A stretch of 64,000 nucleotides of DNA from Plasmopara viticola. Taxonomy: Eukaryota > Oomycota > Peronosporomycetes > Peronosporales > Peronosporaceae. This document shows positions 9,943 through 19,424 of the stretch, piece after piece. The DNA lies in NCBI GenBank assembly GCA_001695595.3, contig MBPM02000006.1, positions 930,001 through 994,000 on the forward strand. Reading direction: 5' to 3'. A program made the position numbers and the translations under genes. Within the stretch, counting starts at the first letter, position 1. The number at the start of each line of letters is the position of its first letter. A model generated the notes under the pieces. That model had not been told where the DNA came from and did not search any database. It worked only from the letters and a program-made list of their open reading frames with translations.

Positions 9943-10893
9943 TTAGATTGCGCGCAGTCGACGTAGCAAGTCTCTTGTAGTTCGACGTATATGTTTAGTC
10001 TGCTGGTCCTGCTCACAAACTACCCGCGGCGCATAGAACGCTCGCACATTCGCTCGAATTGGATACGGCAGCTGTTGAGGAGAGCTTAAAAGAATCTGAC
10101 GATCACTAGCCTCGACTCGACGACGAAAGCGTGTGAAATTGTCAAATTGAATGAGATTGAGACTACGCTGAGCAGCACGTTGCAACGCAAAGTCTGCAAA
10201 GGCCCGCGCAATAGTCAAAGGGGCCTGATCCCCATTGACTCGCATGACGGGAACAGTAGCCCCATAATGCGACTCAAAAGCGGAGCGAATAGCGTCAACG
10301 TGTGAGTGGAACTGTATTAAGCGCGTTCGGATCTTTTCTTCAGTATCATCGCTTCGCTGCTTAATGCGATCAGCTAATTCAGCAGGAGGTGGATTAAACT
10401 CGACGTGGTAGGTTTTACCCGTCACCAGGTCAACCCGTCGACCCGCAATCCGTCGAATGACTTCTTCGTCCGCCACTTTCAGTTCCAAAATACAGTCGGG
10501 CGCTGCCGAGCCACCTTTAACGGCTAGCAACGCTTTCGCCTGTCCGACAGTTCGGGGAAACCCGTCAAGCAGCCAGCCGCGGGTGTCGCAGTCGGACTCT
10601 GCGATTCGCGCAAGAACGACGTCTGTAATTAGATCGTCTGGTACTAATTCACCTTTGTCGAGGAATTGTTGAGCCTTTAGACCGAGCATTGTCTGGTCTT
10701 GAATCGCTTGACGCAAAATGTTTCCGGTTGAGAGGTGGATGACCCCTAACAAATCAACGAGAAGTTCGCATTGCGTACCTTTGCCACCAGCTGGTGGACC
10801 AAGAATTACGAGTCGTGGAGGTCGAATTACACCCGCTCGTAGTTTCGAGACAGCTTTTAATTGAGACAACGCTGGAGTGCTGGATAGATGCAT
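9943..10893 (-). CDS. AK: Adenylate kinase family protein with C-terminal extension
   Basis: The 316-aa frame has all core adenylate kinase features: P-loop GPPAGGKGT (residues 32-40), NMP-binding STGNILR (55-61), DGFPRT (110-115), the LID arginine GRRVD (151-155) and the RSDDTEEKIRTRL helix (180-192). The enzyme interconverts ATP + AMP and 2 ADP; the LID is of the long type without visible zinc cysteines. The first 25 residues are basic and serine-rich, which would fit an organellar presequence. Unusual is an 85-residue arginine-rich extension after about residue 232, where most adenylate kinases stop. An overlapping shifted frame (10754-10999) is probably a shadow. The start at 10893 is the first ATG in frame. 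Confidence 0.9.
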   Translation of the reverse strand: MHLSSTPALSQLKAVSKLRAGVIRPPRLVILGPPAGGKGTQCELLVDLLGVIHLSTGNILRQAIQDQTMLGLKAQQFLDKGELVPDDLITDVVLARIAESDCDTRGWLLDGFPRTVGQAKALLAVKGGSAAPDCILELKVADEEVIRRIAGRRVDLVTGKTYHVEFNPPPAELADRIKQRSDDTEEKIRTRLIQFHSHVDAIRSAFESHYGATVPVMRVNGDQAPLTIARAFADFALQRAAQRSLNLIQFDNFTRFRRRVEASDRQILLSSPQQLPYPIRANVRAFYAPRVVCEQDQQTKHIRRTTRDLLRRLRAI

Positions 10894-11487
10894 GAATACC
10901 GCTACAAGTGTCGGACGGTGCCGATTGAAGAAGGGTAATTAAATGAGTTGGTAGACGGTACGTGGCTTCTTGGCGGCGAATCCCGAACTGAGACATCATA
11001 ATAAAGTATAACCCAATAATTTCTAACCGCTAAAAATACATTGCGTGCTAACGTTTCCAACATTACTTACTGCCCAAGTGGTGCAATTGAAAATCTCCCG
11101 ATAAGTTGCGATCTAACAGCGAGCGGTCTTTGGAGGGAAATCTGGTCGCACGCAAGGCCTGTAGTGGTACCTGCACAGCATCTGGCGCAAGAATTTCAAG
11201 GGCAGGAATTATTGTCTGGACGAAAATATTGCCGCAGTCAGTACTCCCATTTACGTCGGTCAAACTTGATCAGTGTTAAAATTAAAGAAAGATAATCAAA
11301 TAGCATTCACAAGATAAGCAAATTTTTTGATAAAGTTGCTTTCATGATAGAGCGCTATATTGTACTCAGCTCAAGACAAGGAGGATTCGACAGTCCACCA
11401 TACTATGCGCAGATTCAACGATCGACCAATCAACCAAGAAATTTAATTCTTAAATAAAAAAACTTCGCACTATATACCAATTTCGAA
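10894..11487. other. Intergenic between adenylate kinase and membrane protein
   Basis: About 600 bp lie between two same-strand genes: the promoter side of the adenylate kinase gene and the 3' side of the membrane-protein gene. No domain-bearing frame was seen; the open frames at 11041-11295 have no motif. Confidence 0.4.
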
Positions 11488-13122
11488 TCACTCATCCCTA
11501 TCGTGCAATTTCTTCCTCCAGCCTTCAAAGTCGATTTCAACGTCCCCTCGAAGTAGAATCAGCGCATTGTCGTCGATGCGAGTGAGCGCAACATACAAAA
11601 AGCGCCCGCCCCAAATGAAGACATTGAGCAAGCGGCCAATTAAAGTCGAAGCGACGTAATACTTTGACTGTCGCCCAAAGAGATTAAATGTCATAAATAC
11701 TCGATCTTGAAGACCGTAGCGATTGAACACTGTGATATCGAGTAGCAAATTGATCAGCACCGCGAGGTATATCAAAATGACTATATTAATCATCCAAAAT
11801 CGAAATCTAAGTCTCCGTTTCATATTCGGAGTAAGCGCATCAATGGTCAAACCCGTGAATGCTACGAGCATCATAGTGCTTAAACTGCATATAGGAATCC
11901 AACGCCACTGAAACATGTCCCCAAGACACAAGGCAATTGCAGATATTTGCGAGTAGAGGAACAGAAAATGGAAGGATGTTAGGATCCGTTTGAGCAGTCG
12001 ACGTTGACAGCAGCAAGCAAACACTCCGCAAAAAACAGAGCTCACTAACAATCCCAAGAGTGCCACGCCATTCATTTCGAAACTTTCTGATTGTGTAAAG
12101 ATCTCAAGTGCTGCACAGACAGAACCAAAAGCTCCACACGAGTACAAGACTCTAGCTTTCCAGCTTTCAATAGGGTTAAGCGAACCAATACGACGCCACA
12201 AAGTGTCTTTAGAGTCAAACCGCTCGACTTCGGCACGTAAACTCAGTCGCAATAGTCTTCGTTCACTTGAACTTGCTTTTCTACGTGATGTATCGAGCGG
12301 CACGACACCATTGCAAAGGGAAATCACTAGTGGTTTTAAAGGACTGAGGGATATTTTACTTCTATATCCTGGAGCTTTTACACTCTTCCCAGTTTTGATT
12401 TTTTGGTGACTCACCTGCTCGTACCGTCGCCACAAATTTCTTAATGACATCAGTGTCATGGTTCCACCAACGTTCACCAGCACGTCCTTAGTCGTAAGTT
12501 CACAGCCTTTTGTCAAGACCAAATTAAAGTGATGGACTTCGTCCACAAGTTCCAGCCCAATCGCACCCGTAAACATAGCGTAAAACAACCACTCGAACAA
12601 AGCGACGAGTACGACAGCGTAAGAATTTTGGAGGTACGTTTCCTGAAAAAGCCAGCCCGTAAAATTTACCCAGCAAAAGACCACAAGAATCACTCGAAGG
12701 TCGCACATTGTGGCACTGAGAACAATGGCCCAAAGTGTGTTTACTGAAAATATAAGCCAAAAGTCAAATGTGCATATGATCAATTTCGCGTATTTCGTTC
12801 GAAGCTGCGCGCACGCGGTGATCATCCCAATCGAGTGGAGAAAGACGGAGATTGGAGCAAGGATCCGACCTACATTTGCCGGTGCCATAAAAGTTGCAAA
12901 GCGGATTGCCAACGCAATTGAAATAATGGGCCCGAGGAAAGGAATCATCATGTGAATAAAGCAATCAAATTTCTTCACGGAATTTGGACTTAGGAACACA
13001 GTCTTTAGCGTCGGCAGAGGGTCAAACGAAGGCAAGTTGTAGTTCCACGCAACTATGTGATAGAAAACATCTTCGAGCGCAGTGTCCTCATGCTCAGCGA
13101 GGGGATGAACAACCCGCGGCAT
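11488..13122 (-). CDS. Polytopic membrane protein, about 11 helices, unidentified
   Basis: A single-exon 544-aa frame. I see hydrophobic helices near residues 58-78, 85-103, 114-137, 142-160, 168-190, 325-341, 351-372, 383-401, 410-428, 443-463 and 495-513. A cytosolic-looking basic loop (about 225-320, rich in KSVKA, SRRKASSSERR) separates an N-terminal five-helix group from a C-terminal six-helix group. The N-terminus (EDVFYHIVAWNYNLPSFDP) is probably cytosolic. This layout recalls large oomycete-specific families of multi-pass membrane proteins, but I cannot assign a transport activity. There is no cleavable signal peptide. Codons look normal and there is no internal stop, so it is likely an intact gene. 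Confidence 0.8.
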   Translation of the reverse strand: MPRVVHPLAEHEDTALEDVFYHIVAWNYNLPSFDPLPTLKTVFLSPNSVKKFDCFIHMMIPFLGPIISIALAIRFATFMAPANVGRILAPISVFLHSIGMITACAQLRTKYAKLIICTFDFWLIFSVNTLWAIVLSATMCDLRVILVVFCWVNFTGWLFQETYLQNSYAVVLVALFEWLFYAMFTGAIGLELVDEVHHFNLVLTKGCELTTKDVLVNVGGTMTLMSLRNLWRRYEQVSHQKIKTGKSVKAPGYRSKISLSPLKPLVISLCNGVVPLDTSRRKASSSERRLLRLSLRAEVERFDSKDTLWRRIGSLNPIESWKARVLYSCGAFGSVCAALEIFTQSESFEMNGVALLGLLVSSVFCGVFACCCQRRLLKRILTSFHFLFLYSQISAIALCLGDMFQWRWIPICSLSTMMLVAFTGLTIDALTPNMKRRLRFRFWMINIVILIYLAVLINLLLDITVFNRYGLQDRVFMTFNLFGRQSKYYVASTLIGRLLNVFIWGGRFLYVALTRIDDNALILLRGDVEIDFEGWRKKLHDRDE

Positions 13123-13439
13123 GTCGAATGAGCTAAAAAAAAGTCATAAGAATATGAAGGTGTAGAAATGGCAAACTTATTGGCTAAAAAGTCGTAGGCA
13201 TTACTTTCAGCTAATGAACAGTCTATCAATTAACATATGTTAAGCTAAAACTATGTAATAACCGACTTAACAGGATGGTTAGGTGTTTGTACTTAAAAAA
13301 AACATTCCTCTATTGCTGTGGTAATTTGGCAACGAGGACATGTCATCCATTTTGGCGTCATCTTGATAACGGCGGATTAAACGACATGTATTTTTTCCAT
13401 TAATTAATAATTTATTACCTAAATTTAAGGCAGTTGGTA

Positions 13440-14590
13440 ATGTAATGTAATGTATTACGTTATCGCGTTGCCAAGGTATGCACGTGCTAGGCTCAGTCTG
13501 GCTAGTCCACGGCATAGAGTGGTGTCCGCATACGTCGAGTCTCGTTCGGCGGGCAGTGCATTCAGCACCGAGGTCGTATGGGTCTTCCATTTCTTTCGGT
13601 CTTGTGCAAGGGTACGTACCACTTCGAGGTCTTGTGCTGTCCGGAGTCGAAAGCCGGAGCCACGGGAAACAAGATTGTGGCCGAGTGTCGAGGGGAGCGT
13701 GGTGCGGGGACGTCCGCGCCATTTTGCTGCGGTGGAGAAGAAGTAGGCACGCATCTGGAGGTTAGCTGGAATGTCGGGATAGCGGCGAAGTACATGGCCA
13801 AACAGGCGCCAGCGAGCTTGTGTCAGTCGTAGTCTCAGCGGCCGCTCATCACAGAGGTCGTAGAGTCTTGCATTCGAAATGGGTCGGGGGTAGCGATAGC
13901 CAAGAGCGAAGCGAAGCTGGCGGCAATGGAAACTCTCGAGGCCGTGGAGCTCTGACTTGGTAAGAGCCCAGTTGTACAGCAGAATCGGTAGAACGTAGGT
14001 GTTGTACAATCGAATGCGTGTCTTGGGTGAGATGAACGTGGGGCGGAGCCAGACGGACCAGAGGCGGTGGAGCGCGAGGGTGGCCAGGGACTTGCGTCGG
14101 GATAGATCTTTAATAACGCCGAGGAGTGTTCCGAGCTTCTTAGTGTGGTGCCAGGTTTCTTCTCGGGATCGGGCGTGTCGAGTGGCGCCCGACGGGTTGC
14201 AGTGGCGGCGGATTTCGGTGACTTCGGTCTTGGCTTCGTTTTTTTTTTTTTTTCAGGGTTATAAGGAAGTCATCAATGCGGTGCTCACCTCTATCGTAGA
14301 TCTTGGTTTCTTGGAGGCCAAGGATATCGACGCGGTAGCGCCGGAGATCTTCGGGGAGTGTTACGTGCTTCTTGCGCTTCGAACCTAGAGAATTCACATT
14401 AAAGGAGCCAATCCGGATGCGGTTGGCGCGGTTAAGGGCGTGGAAGGGGGTTTAGCCTGGTGCTGGAGACCGTCGCGTCGAGGGTGAGACTCGTTAGAGA
14501 CCTGCAGATGCCCGAGAGCACCTGCCCGAAGCGCGCGAGCATTAAGCCCCCGCGCTTGGAAGGAGGGCGTCACCCCAACCTTTTCCGAAA
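13440..14590 (-). mobile_element. Internally deleted non-LTR retrotransposon, copy C (1.15 kb)
   Basis: A full-length member of the 1.15-kb class, in the same layout as the copies at 1747-2903 and 3077-4214: endonuclease N-terminus, a 15-A junction preceded by CCCTG, RT C-terminus and an ATTAC pentanucleotide tail. It is flanked by a perfect 13-bp target-site duplication, AAGGCAGTTGGTA, at 13427-13439 and 14591-14603. This fixes both ends and shows ordinary target-primed insertion. The RT C-terminal frame is open for 184 codons (13455-14009), with a 6-bp loss near WAL compared with copy A. It lies 0.3 kb upstream of the start of the membrane-protein gene. Confidence 0.9.
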
Positions 14591-14615
14591 AAGGCAGTTG
14601 GTATTCCTGATAAAA

Positions 14616-14943
14616 TGTAATGTAATGTAATGTATTACGTTATCGCGTTGCCAAGTTATGCACGTGCTAGGCTCAGTCTGGCTAGTCCACGGCATAGAGT
14701 GGTGTCCGCATACGTCAGGTCTCGTTCGGCGGGCAGTGCAGCCAGCACCGAGGTCGTGAGGGTCTTTCATTATTTTGTGTAGCTCTGACTTGGTAAGAGC
14801 CCAAGTGGCGCCCTGGTGCTGGAAACCGTCGCGTCGAGGGTGAGACTCGTTAGAAACCTGCAGATGCCCGAGAGCACCTGCTTGAAGCGCGCGAGCATTT
14901 AGCCCCCGCGCTTGGAAGGAGGGCGTCACGCCAACCTTTTCCG
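14616..14943 (-). mobile_element. Short (0.32 kb) LINE derivative, copy D
   Basis: This keeps only the 5' end of the 1.15-kb element (GGTTGG..GTGACGCC, then about 110 bp), a short middle fragment that encodes WALTKSELH, and the 3' end with the ATTAC tail. The junctions GGCGCC / CCAC and AAAATAATG / AAAGACC are identical to those in the copies at 22861 and 54337. It has no coding capacity. It inserted directly next to copy C; a degenerate 12-bp match (TTCCTGATAAAA versus TTTCTAATAAAA) may be its target duplication. Confidence 0.85.
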
Positions 14944-17100
14944 AATTTTTCTAATAAAAGTGGAATAGAAAAACTATTTTTTATACTCTAATATATCATT
15001 AAATTATAGAAAATACTCCTGATAATATGCAATAAGCACTGGTGTCAGGTATCATTTTAGTAATTATTCCTAGCCAGTCACGACTGTACAAGTATGATTC
15101 TAAACAATGTCATACTCACGGTATCACAAGTATTTTTTATTTTTTTGATTAAGTAGGTGTATATCTATTTTGTACTCTACTCCACCTACGATTTTTGAAA
15201 AGCTTTTTTTTTAAACTTGACGGGTCAACCTTATCATGATTCATCGTATCGGCTTGAAGAGGTAATAAGCTCTTGTCGGTCCTAAAATTTGTTAAGGGTT
15301 AGGGCATATGACGGGGTTACGCAGCACCTTACACAGAGGAGGCGTGCAGAACGATATACGATCTTCCGGTGAGCGACCGTTCACTATTTTCGGTATGATG
15401 TGTGCAACAGATTGCACTTTAATTATTTGATTTGGTCCAACGCACATGTACTAATTATAAGAGAAGCCAAGTTTTAACATTCAATTTGACTTTAAAACGC
15501 AACCTTAACACTAAGACTTGGATCGCGTACAATAGGAAAGGAATTTGAGATCAAAATAGGTACCAAAGAAGGCTGTCTGTCAGCAGGGTCCTTTTGAATA
15601 ACCACACTAACTCGGACATTATACTTAGCCCTCAAAGATTCAAATGCAGAGAAACGACCCTATTACGCCTACATTGGAAAGGTTGCGCGTACCACAAGAT
15701 TACGCCGAAGCCGTGGGCGGCGAACCTTAAGAACTCGCCCTCCAGGAAGCGACTTTGGCGGGAAAAGCTCATAATGAGCTTCAAAGAATCACCCACGTCG
15801 GGAAATGCACAGCTATCATTGTCTCTCGCCTTCTGATTAACATACACCCCCGTCGTCGTACGATATATTTAACGAGGAGCGCCGGGGCGCTCTAACAAAA
15901 ACTTGCCTTGGTGATTAATCCAGGTCGCTGATAACGCTTTCGTAACAGCCTTATCACCCATAGATAAATTTTAACAGTGTTGAGCTTCACGATAGTCTCA
16001 CTGATTAATGGAGAGGACTCACCTAGATCGACGGGGAAGTCCTTAGTTTGCATGGGTAAAGACCCGATCCATAAATGCCCTTGTCCATGTGGTCGTCAAA
16101 GTTAAGGACAAAAAGAAAAGGATAGAGCAACCCTCGGTATAGTTAAGGCGAGTCCAGGGAGCCGAAGTGAATAGTGCATAAGCATGGGACCATGTGACTC
16201 GCATACCCTTGAATACCGACACGGTATAGTTAAGGCGAGTCCAGGGAGCCGAAGTGAATAGTGCATAAGCATGGGACCATGTGACTCGCTTACCCTTGAA
16301 TACCGACACTATTCGCCATTTCGTGGGAAGTCCACTCACTTATAAGCAAAGGGTGGAGGATCTTTGGATGGCTACTATTCGGCCGATGCAGGTCATAGCG
16401 TTAAAAAGTATGGTCGACATCATCGCGCACCGTGAGCATCATCTAAAAGCCACTTCTTGCGTGGCCTATAAAAAGAAATTCGGCTTACAAAGGAGCCATT
16501 ATACTAGCGCACGTTTACGATGGCTATGCCAGTGTCTTCAGTACCGCATCAAAACTCGTTTTATCATTGCACGCAAATTGGTGAGAAACTCGGGAAAAAG
16601 GGCACTTATAAGATAGTCTCCTGCATTGTCGTCTGCATCACTTCATTCGGAGAAGCTATTGCGAGGCCAAAATAACGTTCAAAAGAGATTGAATCTCGAG
16701 TTACGTGGATATAGTATTCAACATGATCGAGCTAAAAACTTAATAAAAAAAATTCGCTAATCTAAAGGGTTAGAAGCAATTCACAGTCGAAGTTCTTAGG
16801 TTCGAAACGTTCCGAGTCTGAAAATGGAAGCGAAGTTTCCGAGCAAAGTTTGTGGTCTCTTTAACCCTACTCCAGCGTGCCGATTAAACATTGCGACTTA
16901 CATAGGTATCATACGTTTTTTCTCTATTCGAATCAAAACGGTTTTCAGGCTGTTGTTTCAGGGACGTCCACATGTTCGGTGAAACGAGGTAGCGGAACCA
17001 CATCATAAAAGTCTTTCCACACCAATTAAAGCACCTATGATCGGATGCGCGCTGTACATGACCTTTTTTTATTTATTTTGTAGATCAAATATAGGAGGAG
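14944..17100. other. Gene-poor stretch with tandem duplication
   Basis: No gene recognised. Plus-strand frames at 15594-15836 and 16281-16616 are protein-like but match nothing I know. Likely decayed mobile DNA. Confidence 0.35.
16136..16309. repeat. 87-bp tandem duplication, in frame
   Basis: Two almost identical 87-bp units (16136-16222 and 16223-16309). 87 is a multiple of three, and on the minus strand the duplication encodes a 29-aa block twice (VSVFKG(K/M)RVTWSHAYALF, then TSAPWTRLNYT) inside a 98-codon frame at 16043-16339. The units differ at very few bases, so the duplication is recent. There is no other evidence that the frame is expressed. Confidence 0.9.
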
Positions 17101-17101
17101 G

Positions 17102-19424
17102 TCACTTTCGTCTAAGTCTTTTCTGTTCCGTGAGACGCGGCATTTTTTGCGCAGCTTGATTGCTCTCGGAGCCGGTCCTATCAATGAATTCAAAACTTCT
17201 TAGAGGGAATCCCAAGTCTTTGAGCCCCTTGAGGGCAAGATGAAATAAGACCAAACGATTCACAATCAGATCAACGGCGCGCGTCTCAGCCAAAGACCTA
17301 CGGACTACGCTTGAGAGCCTTTATTTTGTCGTGATCTCCGTCCCTAAAATTGCATTGTCTGAGTTGACGACAGCAAGGTTTAAGCCCATTTGCGACTGAA
17401 GCATAGCTGGTGCTTACTTTAGGGCAAGTAGTTTCCTGTCACGAATTGGAAGATTTAGTTTGACAACCCTTATTTTTACGAATAGTGTTGGATTAAAGCG
17501 CAACGGTTGGCATAAAGCGTCATAAACGCTTTGTCTCGTTCGGCAAAGCCAGAAAAGTCGGCAAGGCACGATATGCTGTATCACCAAGAAATAGTCGCTG
17601 CCCTAAGAGCTGTGTAATCTCTTTGATGTCGTCTTCGCTGAAAAGGCTTATTGTCGAGTCGAAGTCTCTGCACTCATTACCGAATTTCGATGGTCTGAAG
17701 GTGTCGACTTTTATTGCATATAATAAGCCAGGGATTACAACAGTATATGCACAATCATTCATTACAATGGAGATTATATTGCGTAACAGTGTGTACGAGT
17801 GCGCTTTGTACGTTGCACTAAATTCAGTGGATGAATTTTATTGAATCGAAATTATAGAATCGAATACACCCCTCACCGCAATTAGTTAATCTAAGAATAT
17901 GCTATATAAGTACTTGGTACACAAGGGCTACTATCACTACGCCCCGGTGATGATAATGTGTTTGATCACCAAGTGATTTCGACCATTACGGTTTTTCATC
18001 TGGACATTCTCTGATGATTTCTGTTCGTAGCCGCTTAAAGGGACAAATTGGCTCTTGAGGTCGTGCAAGGTAGCTTTTTGTGATCCTGAAAATTAATAAA
18101 TATTGTGCCAACATTGACAAATGTCCTTCTGCGGCAGAGAAGATTAAAATCGCCGGCGGCTTGTGAGCTTTCATAGATCTCGAGCTGACCCAAAGAAGTG
18201 AATACATTTTGTCTTAGCCTTCTGCACGTCCCAAAAAGGTCTGAATAGTAGTTTGTTATCGCAAATTATCTGCATACGTATATATTACCTGCTTTGTGTG
18301 GTACTTTATTGCCCTCGTGATGTCCACTGTGTCTTGCGGACCGATGTTAGTTCGCTTGCAAAACATTGGTAACTCCAGCTGATAAAACAACTGCAAAATT
18401 GTTTCACCAAAATTAGGATTGCTATAGCTAGCGTCATTGGCAAGTAGTGTTGGCAGCAGAGTCTGGTTTCCCCGCTCCGAAACCTTTTGAAGAAGTCGTC
18501 ACGTCTGGAGATCAATACCTCTAAAAGATCCCATTTAAGATGGCCGTATACACGCCCAAACTCTCTTTTAAAGCAGCTGTAAGCACAGAAGCGGCTGAAA
18601 GAAAACCATCAAAAGGCGTTTATTGACAAACACATTAACATTATCATGCTCATCAATGCAAAACTCGTGCTTATCTAGCAGCAATCCAAGTCGCCTTCGT
18701 CCATGTCAAAGACAAGAAATAAGTTCGTCTTTAATTTGCGGTCAGATCTATTCTGACCCAAGGCTAGTGGAGTCAAAGCAATTAACTAATTTTTGCTCTC
18801 TTTCAGAGCGGTGGTCAAACTATTGTGCTAAGCGAAGCGCCGACGTGCCAGAGTCTACAAAGTCTTAAAATGTCGTTTTACATATGTGTGTACAATTGGC
18901 TACTGATTTCCGTTTAAAAGTGGTTAGGCTTATGGAGTATAAGTTTCCATGGTCTCACGCACCAATCATGAGAGCTTAGGAATTCCCTTGATAAGACGTT
19001 ACTCCGCTTAGATGACCAGTGCTTGTCCGGATTTGAAGGGCTTATGCGACAAAACAAAGACATTACGTGGGATGAAATTTACTTCGACAACCCCTTTCGA
19101 GATCGGCACGAAACATCGTTTTCGCTGTATTAATAAAGCAGTGAATTCTTCTTTGCTCGGTAACACTTGAGTCCATTAACAGGTAGCTTAGGTGACCGGG
19201 TCCTTAAACACTCACCGTTTGGCTAGATGGTAAAGCTGTTTGTGGCTTTTGAAAGCTTTCAAATATGCCATAGTGGGAGAGCCTGTCTTGACTGAGCCTT
19301 GGCGTATTGACTTTGCTTGTAGAATCAAAAAGCCGTAGCTGCTCCGTAGCAGGAAGAGCGTCAGATGCAGTCGCTCAGTCCGAAACGTTGAGAAATCTTC
19401 CGAGTTCGCGAAGTAATCGTTCAA
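17102..19424 (-). pseudogene. Decayed minus-strand coding relic, unidentified
   Basis: Protein-like text can be followed on the minus strand from about 19424 down to 17100, but only by changing frame and crossing many stops. Examples are SPTMAYLKAFKSHKQLYHLA (19212-19424), a stretch containing CIDEHDNVNVFVNKRLL near 18640, NIGPQDTVDITRAIKYHTK near 18320, and RDFDSTISLFSEDDIKEI (17520-17762). I do not recognise the family. The density of stops says it is dead. A Crinkler-type effector C-terminus or a transposon ORF are possibilities I cannot separate. Confidence 0.3.

Noticed and set aside
16136..16309. CRISPR-like or satellite array
   Set aside because: There are only two adjacent units with no spacers, and the genome is eukaryotic.
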